Of a stretch of DNA of 64,000 nt, positions 42,112 through 51,084 are shown piece after piece. The translations under genes were made by a program, and so were the position numbers. Source of the DNA: Bin87 sp965204685 (GTDB lineage: Bacteria > Chloroflexota > Dehalococcoidia > Lucifugimonadales > UBA3495); assembly GCA_965204685.1 (NCBI GenBank), contig OZ242004.1, forward strand, positions 2,728,001 through 2,792,000, read 5' to 3'. Numbering within the stretch: the first letter of the stretch is position 1; each line of letters begins with the position of its first letter. The notes under the pieces are model-generated. The model saw only the letters and a list, made by a program, of their open reading frames with translations. It had not been told where the DNA came from and did not search any database.

Positions 42112-42909
42112 CTAATCGTCCGCCGCAACTGCCACCGTCCCCGCGCCGATCTCCGCCAGGAACCCGGCCAGCAGCTCGTTGAAGATATCCGCCTGCTCGT
42201 AGTGGGTGGAGTGCGCCGCCCCGGCGACTACCTCCAGCCGGCTCTCCGGTATCAGCCGGTGCGCCGCCTCGATCACATTCGGCGGAAAGATCCGGTCTTC
42301 CTCGCCTACCACCAGCAGCGTCGGCACGGTGAACCCCGCCAGATCCGCCGCCTGCGGCCCCGACGGGTTGCGGAACAGCCCGGATACAATGCTCAACGGC
42401 ATAGGCGGGTTCATTCTCCCGATAGAGCCGAAAAGGAACGTCAACTCCGGGTTGCCGTCGATGAAGCCGTCGCTCAGCGCCCGGCGCAGCGGGTCCTCCG
42501 GCGGGTGCACGTCTTCCAGCAGCGACACCACTGTGGGATCGCCGATCCCGCCTGTGGTGTCCGCCAGCACCAGCCCGGTCACCCGTTCCGGATGCGCCAG
42601 CGCGAACCCCAGGCTCGTCACACCGCCCATGGACTGCGCAACCAGCGTTGCCCGGTCGATCCCCAGGTGGTCCAGCAGCGCCTCCAGGTCGGCGACGAAT
42701 GTGGCCGGTTCCGGTTCCCTGCCGGAGCCGGGCGTCAGTCCCCATCCCCGGTGGTCAAACGTCACGCAGCGATAGTCGCGCTGAAATACTGGCACCTGCC
42801 GCCACCAGCTGAGATGGCTGCCGCCCCGTCCGTGGGCAAACACCAGCGCCGGCCCCTCCCCGTGGCTCTCGTAAAACATCTGCGTCCCGTTGATGTCTGC
42901 GTAAGGCAT
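42112..42909 (-). CDS. Alpha/beta hydrolase
   Basis: 265 residues: FAHGRGGSHLSWWRQ (oxyanion region), DHRGWGLTPG, nucleophile Ser in LVAQSMGGVTS, Asp in GEEDRIFPP, and His in GAAHSTHYEQ. Likely an esterase or ring-cleavage hydrolase of small metabolites. ATG 42909 has GGAGGGGG upstream. Confidence 0.85.
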   Translation of the reverse strand: MPYADINGTQMFYESHGEGPALVFAHGRGGSHLSWWRQVPVFQRDYRCVTFDHRGWGLTPGSGREPEPATFVADLEALLDHLGIDRATLVAQSMGGVTSLGFALAHPERVTGLVLADTTGGIGDPTVVSLLEDVHPPEDPLRRALSDGFIDGNPELTFLFGSIGRMNPPMPLSIVSGLFRNPSGPQAADLAGFTVPTLLVVGEEDRIFPPNVIEAAHRLIPESRLEVVAGAAHSTHYEQADIFNELLAGFLAEIGAGTVAVAADD

Positions 42910-42969
42910 GTGGATCCCCCTCCGTCGTCTCAATCTTCGTGGATACGCCGCGACGCAGCGTTTCCAAAT

Positions 42970-43623
42970 CTATACCGCCCATCCCTCGCGTCGGTACGCT
43001 GCGTCCCAGAACATGTACTCGTATCGGCTGCTCGCCATGAACGCATAGCGCATCGCCTCCCGTTCCTGTTCACCGACCCGCTCCGCCATCTCGTCCACAA
43101 AGCCCGTCCACGCATCCACGCTGGACTGCAGGAATCCTTCCACGTAGAACCGGGTCCATTGCCCGTACAGCGGGTGCTCCGACTGTCCCACTTCGTCCTT
43201 CAGCAGGTGGTACGTCCAGGGACACGGCAGCAGCGCCGCCGCCGTCGGCCCCAACCCGTACATCGCCGCTGTCACCAGCATGTGGTTGACGTACGCCGTG
43301 TTCGTCGGTGATCGAGTCTCGCTTTCCACTTCCTGCATCGTCAGTCCGGCCGCCTCAATCAGCTGATGGTGCAGCGGCCGTTCCACGGGCGTCATCACCC
43401 GGTGCGCCAGGTCTTGCAAGAGGTCGGCGTCCGGCGCCTTGGCCAACGTCATGGCAACGGCCCGGCCGAACCCTTCCAGGTAATGGTAGTCCTGCCCCAG
43501 GTAGTACTGGAACGTCTCCAGCGGCAGCGTCCCATCCTTAATCTCCCGCAGGAACGGATGCCGAAAGATCGCCTGCCAAATCGGTTGCGCCTCCGCGCGC
43601 AACTGCTCACTGAATCCCGCCAT
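42970..43623 (-). CDS. tenA: TenA-family thiaminase II
   Basis: 217 residues of the heme-oxygenase-like TenA fold: HPFLREIKDGTLPLETFQYYLGQDYHYL with Asp45, LPCPWTYH with Cys134 (active-site cysteine in this family), and a C-terminal SSRYEYMFWDAAYRREGW. It salvages or hydrolyses thiamine pyrimidines. The two ThDP enzymes in the window give thiamine a clear use nearby, but that is context only. AAGGAG precedes the ATG. Confidence 0.82.
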   Translation of the reverse strand: MAGFSEQLRAEAQPIWQAIFRHPFLREIKDGTLPLETFQYYLGQDYHYLEGFGRAVAMTLAKAPDADLLQDLAHRVMTPVERPLHHQLIEAAGLTMQEVESETRSPTNTAYVNHMLVTAAMYGLGPTAAALLPCPWTYHLLKDEVGQSEHPLYGQWTRFYVEGFLQSSVDAWTGFVDEMAERVGEQEREAMRYAFMASSRYEYMFWDAAYRREGWAV

Positions 43624-43766
43624 GTCTTGTGCTCCTTCTCCGTCAACGCCAGGTAACCACCCACCGCCGGCACGTCGCTATCTTGTCTATCCTGTTCATC
43701 CATGCAAATTCATGCGCCGCAGATGAAGTAGTCACGATCAACGGCAGAGACGCGCTTTCCATGATT

Positions 43767-44513
43767 CTAAAAAGCCTCGTTGATCAACACCAACTCCGCG
43801 TAGGCGGCATACCGGCATCCGAACCCCGCTCCCGCTTCCCGGGCGTGCGCCGTCAGGAACTCGAACGGACTGTCCCCCACGTCGCCAAGGTTATCCAGGT
43901 ACGCCTTGTGTTCCCGCAGCGATGCCAGGCCCGTTTCCCATTGTTCCGACACGTCCACCGCGTGGGTAGGCACGGTCGCCCCGAACACCGCCACGAAACG
44001 CACCTCGTTCCACGGCTCAAGCCCTTCGTCCAGAAGCTCGGGAAATATCCAGCGGTTTCCCGCATCCCGCGCCGCGTCGAACACCGCCAGCCCCACCCAC
44101 CGGTGGTCCGCCATGTTCAGATGCCCGCTGAAGAACTGAAGGTGATGGTTGATGGTGATCACTACGTCGGGCTTGTGCTTGCGGATCATCCGGCTCAGGT
44201 CCCGCCGCAGCGGCAAACCGTACTCTATCACTCCGTCCGTGTGGTCCAGGAACTCTACGGTGTCTACCCCCACGACCCGTGCCGCGTTGATTTCTTCTTG
44301 CGACCGCAGCGGCCCCACCTCCGACGGATGCATTCCGTCGATCCCGGCTTCGCCCCGGCTTACCATGACGTAGGTAATACGCTTCCCTTGCGCAGTCCAC
44401 TTGGCGATCGCCGCCGCCCCTCCGTACTCCAGGTCGTCCGGGTGGGCCACAATCGCCAGACCCGTCTGCCAATCCTCGGGCACGGGCACGTTGGGCGCCT
44501 CACGTCGCTGCAT
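43767..44513 (-). CDS. PIG-L/LmbE-family deacetylase
   Basis: 248 residues. IVAHPDDLEYGGAAAIAKW is the zinc-binding AHPDD motif; SRGEAG, IRKHKPDVVITINH and HLNMADHRWVGLAVFDAA complete the family. Members remove N-acetyl groups from GlcNAc derivatives, as in mycothiol or bacillithiol synthesis. GGAGG precedes the ATG by four bases. The actual substrate is unknown. Confidence 0.82.
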   Translation of the reverse strand: MQRREAPNVPVPEDWQTGLAIVAHPDDLEYGGAAAIAKWTAQGKRITYVMVSRGEAGIDGMHPSEVGPLRSQEEINAARVVGVDTVEFLDHTDGVIEYGLPLRRDLSRMIRKHKPDVVITINHHLQFFSGHLNMADHRWVGLAVFDAARDAGNRWIFPELLDEGLEPWNEVRFVAVFGATVPTHAVDVSEQWETGLASLREHKAYLDNLGDVGDSPFEFLTAHAREAGAGFGCRYAAYAELVLINEAF

Positions 44514-44599
44514 AAGTCCTCCGTAGTGTTCTCGGTGTCATTGCCGGGAATCGGCCGGGCGCCGGCGATCCTCTGCAACTCGGAACCAACCGCCCAGCA

Positions 44600-45433
44600 T
44601 CAATCCAGCCGCGGACTCGGCGACTTTACCACAGCCTCCGCCGTCGCCACGCGATAGCCGCTCGCATCCCGTACCGACATCACCACCCGGCGCGTCTCCA
44701 CGCCATTCGCGTCGACGTCGTGGTCAAGCACCACGCCATCGCAGCGCAGTTCCATGCCCGGGACCACCGCTCGATGATGGGCAATCGACAGCCGGCCGCC
44801 CCACCGGAAGTCCTCGCCGAAATTGACGCCCATCAGACCCTCCAGCCAGCCCGCCGTCATCGACGTCAGCCCATTGCCATCCGGAGCCATGTCGATGCCG
44901 GCCATCGCGTTCGCCGTCCGGCGAAAGTCATTCAATTGCTTCCCGTCCGGCAGCCGTAGTTCTCCCAGGTGGGCGCCATCGCCGGCGCGACCCTGGGCCA
45001 GGTTTGCCGCCGCCGGTTTGGCCTCCGTCCTGTCAACTCCGCGCTCTGGAAGTGCCGCCTCCTGGCCGGTGACGAACGCGGCTTCCGACCGGAGGATCTC
45101 AGTTCCAATCTCGTCCACCGCAAACGCCGCCGCTCTTATCCATGCCTGACCGCACCGCTCCCGGACTTCTCGCGCCCATCCACCGACCTGCACCCGTCTC
45201 CCCATGATCGGAGGCCGCAGGAAATCGAGACGTTGCCACACCGTGGTCAGCGGTTCCCCGGCGCCGCGTTTATCCAGCAGCGCCCGGCAGTCTTCCGCCA
45301 TCAGGTTGGGGAAGCAACCGTCAGCGCCCACCACCTGCCGGTACTGGATCAACGCTGCTTCGTCAACTACGTATTCCAGGTTGCCAATCTGATCGCCGGG
45401 CCGCAGCCCGTGCCAGGAGGCGGCAGCAATCAT
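44600..45433 (-). CDS. MaoC/hot-dog fold dehydratase-like protein
   Basis: 277 residues with two hot-dog halves: an N-terminal one (LRPGDQIGNLEYVVDEAALIQYRQVVG, VWQRLDFLRPPIMGRRV) and a C-terminal one (NAMAGIDMAPDGNGLTSMTAGWLEGLMG, LSIAHHRAVVPGMEL). The layout matches FAS1-type or MaoC-like 2-enoyl-CoA hydratases. Its ATG overlaps the stop of the TPR gene as ATGA. Catalytic Asp/His are not certain. Confidence 0.55.
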   Translation of the reverse strand: MIAAASWHGLRPGDQIGNLEYVVDEAALIQYRQVVGADGCFPNLMAEDCRALLDKRGAGEPLTTVWQRLDFLRPPIMGRRVQVGGWAREVRERCGQAWIRAAAFAVDEIGTEILRSEAAFVTGQEAALPERGVDRTEAKPAAANLAQGRAGDGAHLGELRLPDGKQLNDFRRTANAMAGIDMAPDGNGLTSMTAGWLEGLMGVNFGEDFRWGGRLSIAHHRAVVPGMELRCDGVVLDHDVDANGVETRRVVMSVRDASGYRVATAEAVVKSPSPRLD

Positions 45434-46482
45434 ACGCTTCCGCCCGTCCGCCGCGCGTACTCCAGCAGGTCCGCTGCCGCCGCCGTTTCGTCGCCCAGCG
45501 CGCGATTGGCCAAACCCCGGCCCCGGTATGCCTCGGCCAGGGTATCGTTGAGTTTCACCGCTCTGGTGAAGGCTGCCACGGCCGTTGCGTAATCTCCTAA
45601 TGCTGCCTTGGAGTTCCCCAGCGACAGCCAGACGCCGGCCAGTTCGGCGTTCTTTTCGATGGCAATTTCATATTCCGCGATGGCCGCGTTGTGATCTCCC
45701 AGGTCCGCCCGCGCCACGCCACGGTTGTGGTGCAGCGTCGCCGTATCCATGCCGCAGTTTTGCGCCAGATCGAAATCGGCGATGGCGTCGGTCGGCTCCC
45801 CCCGGTTCCGCTTGGCGATCCCCCGGTTGTAGAGCGCGTTGGCGAAGGTCGGCACCAGCGCGATGGCGGCGTCATAGTCCGCGATGGCCGCGTCGTACTC
45901 CCGGCGGTCGCTGTAGAGGTTGCCCCGGGCGTAACGGTAGTCCGGCTCGCCTGGTCTCAGTTCGATCGCGCGATTGTAGTAGCCCAGGGCCGTTTCCCGG
46001 TCCCCCGTGTCCCGGTACGCGATTCCCAGGTTGTACTGTGCGTTGGCGTGATCCGGATTGATGCGCGCGCAGGCCAGGAAGTCCTCAATGGCTTCTTGAT
46101 ACCGTCCCAGCGAGATCCGCGCCACCCCGCGCGCGTAGTAGTAGTCCGGGTCGTCCGGTTCCAGTTCAATCGCCGCCGAGTAGTCGCTGATCGCGTCCTC
46201 GTAAAATCCCAGGTGCCTCCTCACTACGCCCCGAGCGTAATACGGTACGGGATATTCGGGATCGGCGAGTATCGCTCTCGTGTAGTCCGCAATTGCCTGG
46301 TTCAGGTCGCCGCCGTTGCGGTATGCCAGGCCCCGGTAGTAGTAGGCCGGCGCGAACTCGTCGTTGATTTCCAGCGCGTGGTTGAAATCGTCGATAGCGG
46401 CGTGCAGTTGGCCCGCCCTCAGGGCCAGTTGTCCCCGCGCCGTGTAGTGGAATTCCGTCGGTAAATCGCCGCCCGTGGTCAT
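45430..46482 (-). CDS. TPR-repeat protein
   Basis: 350 residues consisting almost wholly of about ten 34-residue tetratricopeptide repeats (A-IDDFNHALEINDEFAPAYYYRGLAYRN type). No signal peptide or membrane anchor. A protein-protein scaffold of unknown partner. It is translationally coupled to the downstream hot-dog gene. Confidence 0.85.
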   Translation of the reverse strand: MTTGGDLPTEFHYTARGQLALRAGQLHAAIDDFNHALEINDEFAPAYYYRGLAYRNGGDLNQAIADYTRAILADPEYPVPYYARGVVRRHLGFYEDAISDYSAAIELEPDDPDYYYARGVARISLGRYQEAIEDFLACARINPDHANAQYNLGIAYRDTGDRETALGYYNRAIELRPGEPDYRYARGNLYSDRREYDAAIADYDAAIALVPTFANALYNRGIAKRNRGEPTDAIADFDLAQNCGMDTATLHHNRGVARADLGDHNAAIAEYEIAIEKNAELAGVWLSLGNSKAALGDYATAVAAFTRAVKLNDTLAEAYRGRGLANRALGDETAAAADLLEYARRTGGSV

Positions 46483-46605
46483 CTCGTCTGCCCGTTGGCC
46501 GTCATCGTTTCATCGTGTCTGGAACCGCTGGACCGTTATCCGCCGTCTATCGCGCCCGCTCGTCCATCTGTGGATAAAACGATACGCCGGCGCCAGCGAG
46601 GCAAT

Positions 46606-47064
46606 TCACAGCTCCGTTTCGTAAAGGTCGTAGTGCGAGTGGCTCATCCCCAGCGCTTCGTAGGTGCGCTTTGCCGTCCAATTCTCTCGCATCACGTACA
46701 GCCTCATGCCCCGTATATCATGTCGCGCGTCAGCCATGTCCGTTAGCCGTTGGTATAACCTTCGATACACCCCCTGCCGACGTGCTTCCGGCTTGACATA
46801 AACCGACTGGATCCACCAGACCCACCCATTGCGCCAATCGCTCCATTCCGTGGTGACCATCAGTTGGCCCACCGGGTCCCCGTCGGCCTCCGCCAGCAGG
46901 TAGAACGCCTTGGTATCGTCCGCGAGCGCGGCTTCAACTCCCGCCCGCAGCGTTGCGCGGTCCAGGGATATCCCTTCTGATTCCAGCGCCATCGCCGCGT
47001 TGAACCGGGTGATGGTATCCCCGTCGTCAATCCCGGCCTGGCGTATGTTCAACTCTCCTGGCAT
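46606..47064 (-). CDS. GNAT-family N-acetyltransferase
   Basis: 152 residues: VWWIQSVYVKPEARRQGVYRRLYQRLTD contains the acetyl-CoA-binding motif (R/Q-x-x-G), and NWTAKRTYEALGMSHSHYDLYE the typical C-terminus. Substrate unknown. The promoter directly upstream suggests a near-leaderless mRNA. Confidence 0.82.
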   Translation of the reverse strand: MPGELNIRQAGIDDGDTITRFNAAMALESEGISLDRATLRAGVEAALADDTKAFYLLAEADGDPVGQLMVTTEWSDWRNGWVWWIQSVYVKPEARRQGVYRRLYQRLTDMADARHDIRGMRLYVMRENWTAKRTYEALGMSHSHYDLYETEL

Positions 47065-47073
47065 GGCCCCATA

Positions 47074-47102
47074 ATTCTAGTTACCCGCGATATAATAGGC
47101 AA
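47074..47102 (-). promoter_or_regulatory. Promoter of the GNAT gene
   Basis: On the minus strand TTGCCT and TAGAAT at 17-bp spacing. The -10 box ends nine bases before ATG 47064, so the transcript would have a leader of only a few bases. Confidence 0.6.
47091..47096 (+). promoter_or_regulatory. Consensus -10 box facing the M20 peptidase
   Basis: TATAAT on the plus strand overlapping the minus-strand promoter; the two are divergent and must compete. The start of the peptidase gene is 184 bp downstream. The intervening leader (47097-47279) holds no convincing gene. Confidence 0.4.
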
Positions 47103-47279
47103 CCTGACCACATGGTTCAGGCCGGCACGGTTTTGCCGTCGCGGGCTGCGGAGCGGCGGGTCAGGGCCATTTGTTGGGACATCTGACGCCGTGTCGAGGC
47201 CTTCCCTCCCGGATCACAGTTGCCGCTACGAGAACCACCATACTCACGACGAACACGGTCAGACAGACGAGGAGCCCCC

Positions 47280-48362
47280 ATGCCTAACCAGGAACGATTG
47301 ATCAACGACTTCTGCGATTTGGTCCGAATCGACAGCCCGTCCGGTGAGGAATGGGACGTCGCTCTCCACGTCTCCGACCGCCTGTCCAAACTCGGCTTCC
47401 AGGTCGCTCGCGACGAACACGGTAACGTCATCGCCCGCGAGGACGGGGACAATCCCCTCTTGCTCTCGGCCCACATGGATACCGTCGACCCCGGCCGGAG
47501 CATCAAGCCCCAGGCCGTCGGCGACCGCATCACCTCCGACGGCAGCACCATCCTCGGCGGCGACTGCAAGGCCGGCGTCGCCGCGATCCTTGAGGCGATC
47601 CAAACCGTGCATGAGGACGGCCGCCCCCGTCGTCCCGTTCAGGTGGTGTTCACCCGGGGCGAGGAAATCGGTCTCGTGGGCGCGTCGAACCTCGACTTTT
47701 CAATGATCTCCAGCACCGAGGCCGTGGTGTTCGACGGCAATGGTCCGGTCAACTCCATCACCGGCGGCAGCCCCACCTACATGGCCTTCGACATTGATAT
47801 CAAGGGTCGCGGCGCCCATGCCGGCGTCGAACCCGAGAAGGGCCTTTCCGCCATCCGTATCGCCAGCGACATCATCGCCGAGCTTCCCCAGGGCCGCATT
47901 GACCACGAGACCACTTTCAACGTCGGTACCATCTCCGGCGGCACCGTGCGCAACGCTGTCCCCTCCGAGGCCACCGTGTCGGGCGAGTTCCGCAGCATGA
48001 ACATGGAGTCCCTTGAACTCCTGCGCATGCAACTCGTCGCCGCAGTCAACACCATCCGTGGGCGTTACTCCGAGGCTGAAATCAACGAAAATCTGGAGAT
48101 GATGTTCCAAATGTACCGCCTGGACCCCAATGAGGCCACCGCGCAGCTAGTCACCCGTGTCATGCGCGACATGGGCCTTCAGCCCGACATCCGTCCCTCC
48201 GGCGGCGGCACCGACGGCAATGTGTTCCGCCTCCACGGCATCGAGAGCGTGGTAGTCGGCATGTCCACTAACCTCATGCACACTATCGACGAATACGTCG
48301 TCGTCCCCGACCTCCTCAACACCGCCCGTTTCTGTGAGGAACTGATGACCTTCGGCGCCTAG
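47280..48362 (+). CDS. M20-family metallopeptidase (PepT/ArgE-like)
   Basis: 360 residues. Zinc-ligand motifs: LLLSAHMDTVDPG, ILGGDCKAGVAA, and VVFTRGEEIGLVGASNLD with the catalytic Glu; then a dimerisation domain (MAFDIDIKGRGAHAGVEPEKG) and GGGTDGNVF, STNLMHTIDEYV. Hydrolyses a peptide or N-acyl amino acid. GAGGAG precedes ATG 47280. Confidence 0.86.
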   Translation: MPNQERLINDFCDLVRIDSPSGEEWDVALHVSDRLSKLGFQVARDEHGNVIAREDGDNPLLLSAHMDTVDPGRSIKPQAVGDRITSDGSTILGGDCKAGVAAILEAIQTVHEDGRPRRPVQVVFTRGEEIGLVGASNLDFSMISSTEAVVFDGNGPVNSITGGSPTYMAFDIDIKGRGAHAGVEPEKGLSAIRIASDIIAELPQGRIDHETTFNVGTISGGTVRNAVPSEATVSGEFRSMNMESLELLRMQLVAAVNTIRGRYSEAEINENLEMMFQMYRLDPNEATAQLVTRVMRDMGLQPDIRPSGGGTDGNVFRLHGIESVVVGMSTNLMHTIDEYVVVPDLLNTARFCEELMTFGA

Positions 48363-48400
48363 CGCGCCGACTATCACCGTACCGGTGGTTACACCGGCAG

Positions 48401-48436
48401 GAAAGAAGCGTCCGCACAACGCGGGCGCCTCTTTTC
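48401..48436. terminator. Bidirectional terminator
   Basis: GCGTCCGC with GCGGGCGC, 5-base loop, extended by AAAGA/TCTTT, and bordered by TTTT on the plus strand and by an A-run on the other. It separates the convergent M20 peptidase and RNase D genes. Confidence 0.65.
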
Positions 48437-48439
48437 GGT

Positions 48440-49570
48440 CTATGCGCTGCTCAGCAATCTCGATAACCCTTCGCCAAACTCCTCCCGCTGCCACTGCCGT
48501 ACTTCCCCGTCGCCGCCGGTCAACTCATGGCGCAACCTATCTGGCCTCAGCGCGATCCTTTCCAGGCTGGGCGTGGGCCAGATGTGGCTGACCGCCAGAC
48601 CCAGTTCTGCGCCCAAACTCAGGCGCCATTGCTTCAATACCTTGAGCCGCTCCCGGCTTTCCGGTGTCCACGGCTCGGGTCCCCGGTCCGGCCTCGGTGG
48701 TTTTGGCGCCTCGGGTCCGGCCATTCCCCGTTCGAGGGCCTCCATCAACTCCCCAAAGCACCGGGACGCCAGCATCCCGCCGACCCCCCGCGGGGGGCTG
48801 CCGCTGCACTGCGCCAGTTCCAGCAGGTCGCCGTTGCTCGCGGCCTGCGTCGGCGGAACATCCCACGCGCAAGCCTTTCCATCCCGGAACGCGTAAAGCT
48901 CCTGCAGCACCGCCGCTTCCCGGGGATTGAGACCCTCCCATCCCTTAACCCGGCGAAACGCGGTCTCTAACGGTTCCTCTGGCGGATGGCGCAACGCCTC
49001 GATCCTCGCGCACTCTTCGCGTACCCATCCGACGCGCCCCAGTTTGTCCAGCCGGTACTCCAGCTCGTCAGCCAGGGGCAACAGGTGGTGCACGTCGCTG
49101 GCTGCGTATTCCAACGCCGGACCCGATAGCGGCCGCAGTCCCCAATGCGACACCTGCAGTTTGGGGTCCTTGGCGATCCCCACACCGCAGAACTCTTCCA
49201 GCACCGCTCCCAGGTTCGGCCTCGATACTCCCAGGAACCGCGCCGCCAGCCCGGTGTCGAACAGGTTGGCTATGGTGAACCCGAAATCGCGGTCGAAGTA
49301 ACGCACGTCCTCTTCGCACCCGTGCATCACGACCGCCACCGCCTCGTCCGCCAGCAACTCGCCCAGGGCGTCAAGATTCTTCACCGACAGCGGGTCCAGC
49401 AGGTACGTCCCCCGCCCGTCGGAGATCTGTACCAGGCAGATCCGCTCGCGGTAGGCGAACCGCCCGTTTCGCTCAGTATCCAGCGCCAGTCGCGGCGCCC
49501 GCCGCAACTCCTCCGCCACCGCGTCCCAATCACCCTGTTCGCCGATATAACGATACTGATTCCGCAACAA
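48440..49570 (-). CDS. Ribonuclease D-like 3'-5' exonuclease with HRDC domain
   Basis: 376 residues. DEDD motifs: LALDTERNGR (Asp, Glu), MHGCEEDVRYFDRDFG (Asp), and YAASDVHHLLPLADEL (Tyr/Asp). A C-terminal HRDC-type helical domain follows (about 200-290) and another helical part. It trims tRNA and other stable RNA 3' ends. Start is TTG 49570. Confidence 0.87.
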   Translation of the reverse strand: MLRNQYRYIGEQGDWDAVAEELRRAPRLALDTERNGRFAYRERICLVQISDGRGTYLLDPLSVKNLDALGELLADEAVAVVMHGCEEDVRYFDRDFGFTIANLFDTGLAARFLGVSRPNLGAVLEEFCGVGIAKDPKLQVSHWGLRPLSGPALEYAASDVHHLLPLADELEYRLDKLGRVGWVREECARIEALRHPPEEPLETAFRRVKGWEGLNPREAAVLQELYAFRDGKACAWDVPPTQAASNGDLLELAQCSGSPPRGVGGMLASRCFGELMEALERGMAGPEAPKPPRPDRGPEPWTPESRERLKVLKQWRLSLGAELGLAVSHIWPTPSLERIALRPDRLRHELTGGDGEVRQWQREEFGEGLSRLLSSA

Positions 49571-49715
49571 CTACCCCGGATTACGCCACCATTTCAATCC
49601 ATACCCGGTTCAACCCGCCCAGTGTAGCACACGTCGCCAGCCAACGTTGTGCCGGACCCGGCCGGCGCTTGCGGGCGCGCATCCGTGACCGCGCGGCTCT
49701 GCCTGATTCCCTGCG

Positions 49716-49724
49716 TGCTATACT
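49716..49724 (+). promoter_or_regulatory. Extended -10 promoter of the aldolase gene
   Basis: TGC followed by TATACT, 35 bp before ATG 49760. Confidence 0.5.
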
Positions 49725-49759
49725 CGCAGCACATCCCACTGCAAGGAGCAATCCACCCC

Positions 49760-50545
49760 ATGAGCGGCGCAGACCTCAAGCAGACCCTCCGGCAGGGCGG
49801 CCGTATCTTCGGCACCATGATCAGCATTAACCGCAGCCCCCGCTGGATTCCCATCCTCGACGGCGTCGGCCTCGACTACGTCATCATCGACACCGAGCAC
49901 AGCCCCCGCAGCCGGGGCGAGTTGGGTGACTACCTGACCATGTTCAACACCATCAGTGTAGTCCCCATCGTACGCATCCCCATCCCCGACTCCCATTACG
50001 TCACCATGGCCATCGACGCTGGCGCCCAGGGCATCCTCGCCCCCTACTGCGAGACCGTCGACCAGGTGCGCGAGGTTGTCAAGGCCGCCAAGTTCCGCCC
50101 CCTCAAGGGCGCCGCCGCCGAGGAGGCCCTGGAGTCCGGCAAGTTCCCCAGCGACGCCAGCCAGGAGTACCTCGCCAATCGCAACCAGGACAACATCTGC
50201 ATCATCGGCATCGAAAGCCAGGCCGCCGTCGACAACCTTGACGCCATCCTCGCTGTGCCCCACATCGACGCCATCTTCGTCGGCCCCAACGACATGAGCA
50301 TTTCCCTCGGCGTGCCTGACGACTACTCCCAGGAGATCTACAAGACCACCGTCAAGGGCATCATCGACAAGTGCGAGTCTAGTGGCCTTCCCACCCTGGT
50401 CCACCACCAGACCCCCGAGCTCTCGGAATACTGGATCGAGCAGGGCGCCCGCTTCGTGCTCCACGGCACCGACCGCCGCGCTCTGGCCGAGGGCTTCCGC
50501 ACCGAGTTCACCCGCCTCCGCGACAAAGCGGCCGCCGTCCAATAG
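49760..50545 (+). CDS. HpcH/HpaI-family aldolase
   Basis: 261 residues: IIDTEHSP, GILAPYCETVDQVREVVKAAKFRP, CIIGIESQAAVDNLDAILAVPHIDAIFVGPNDMSISLG (metal Glu/Asp and substrate loop). Class II pyruvate or acetaldehyde aldolase that cleaves 2-keto-4-hydroxy acids. AGGAG lies eight to ten bases before the ATG. Confidence 0.84.
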   Translation: MSGADLKQTLRQGGRIFGTMISINRSPRWIPILDGVGLDYVIIDTEHSPRSRGELGDYLTMFNTISVVPIVRIPIPDSHYVTMAIDAGAQGILAPYCETVDQVREVVKAAKFRPLKGAAAEEALESGKFPSDASQEYLANRNQDNICIIGIESQAAVDNLDAILAVPHIDAIFVGPNDMSISLGVPDDYSQEIYKTTVKGIIDKCESSGLPTLVHHQTPELSEYWIEQGARFVLHGTDRRALAEGFRTEFTRLRDKAAAVQ

Positions 50546-50571
50546 ACCATCAGCGAGTGAACCGAAGGACC

Positions 50572-50597
50572 GCAGGGGCGAAATTTTTCGCCCCTGC
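50572..50597. terminator. Near-perfect palindrome between convergent genes
   Basis: GCAGGGGCGAAA and TTTCGCCCCTGC with two central bases, between the aldolase gene and the convergent small gene. Family as at 12037 and 42055. Confidence 0.6.
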
Positions 50598-50653
50598 CTG
50601 CTATCTGCGCCGTTGTCGAAGAGCATCCAGCCTAACCCGAATCGATCAAAGCT

Positions 50654-50686
50654 AAATCCTGTCCATCCTGTTCATCGATGTAAAAC
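50654..50686. repeat. Dispersed repeat AAATCCTGTCCATCCTG, copy A
   Basis: The block AAATCCTG..CATCCTGT.CATCGATGTAAAAC is present also at 59842 and, degenerated, at 43681-43710. Function unknown. Confidence 0.7.
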
Positions 50687-50971
50687 CTAGTTCCGCGAAC
50701 TGCCTTCCCATCGCTCCCGCAGTGACGCGATGTAGACCTTCTCGTACTCCCCGTGGTGCCCGTTCGCCGGGTCGTCCGCCAGCCGTTCCGCCCACATGTA
50801 CTCCACGTCTGCCCACGCGATGGGAAACTTGGGCTGGTCAAAAAACGCCGCCACCGCGTCGAACGGCGAAGCCCCCTCCATATACCCCAGCATCTGGAAG
50901 TTGTCGTACAGGTTCCCCTGTTCCGACATGAACCGCCCCCGCATCGCCGCCATTATCAGATAGTTGGCCAT
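50687..50971 (-). CDS. Hypothetical protein
   Basis: 94 residues: MANYLIMAAMRGRFMSEQGNLYDNFQMLGYMEGASPFDAVAAFF, then a helical end. No known family. ATG 50971 is preferred; an ATG at 50992 would be supplied by the neighbouring repeat. It is bordered on both sides by repeats. Confidence 0.5.
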   Translation of the reverse strand: MANYLIMAAMRGRFMSEQGNLYDNFQMLGYMEGASPFDAVAAFFDQPKFPIAWADVEYMWAERLADDPANGHHGEYEKVYIASLRERWEGSSRN

Positions 50972-50986
50972 GATGCTCGTTTCGCC

Positions 50987-51073
50987 CGTCATTCCGACTT
51001 TTAGCTCGTCATTCCAGCTTTTAGCCCGTTATTCCGGCTTTCACTCGTCATTCCGGCGAAAGCCGGAATCCAG
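50987..51073. repeat. Tandem CGTCATTCC repeats
   Basis: Three imperfect 19-20 bp units of the form CGTCATTCCRRCTTTTAGCY at 50987-51045, followed by the full palindromic unit CGTCATTCCGGCGAAAGCCG (51046-51073), the same family as at 28721. Confidence 0.75.
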
Positions 51074-51084
51074 TCGCAAGACGC

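Noticed and set aside
43681..43710. Third copy of the AAATCCTG/CATCCTG repeat
   Set aside because: Only part of the unit (TATCCTGTTCATC.ATG.AAA) is kept, so it is mentioned with the two better copies and not listed as a separate feature.
47117..47569. 150-residue minus-strand frame at the start of the M20 gene
   Set aside because: Overlaps the well-supported M20 peptidase in antisense and has no start signals.
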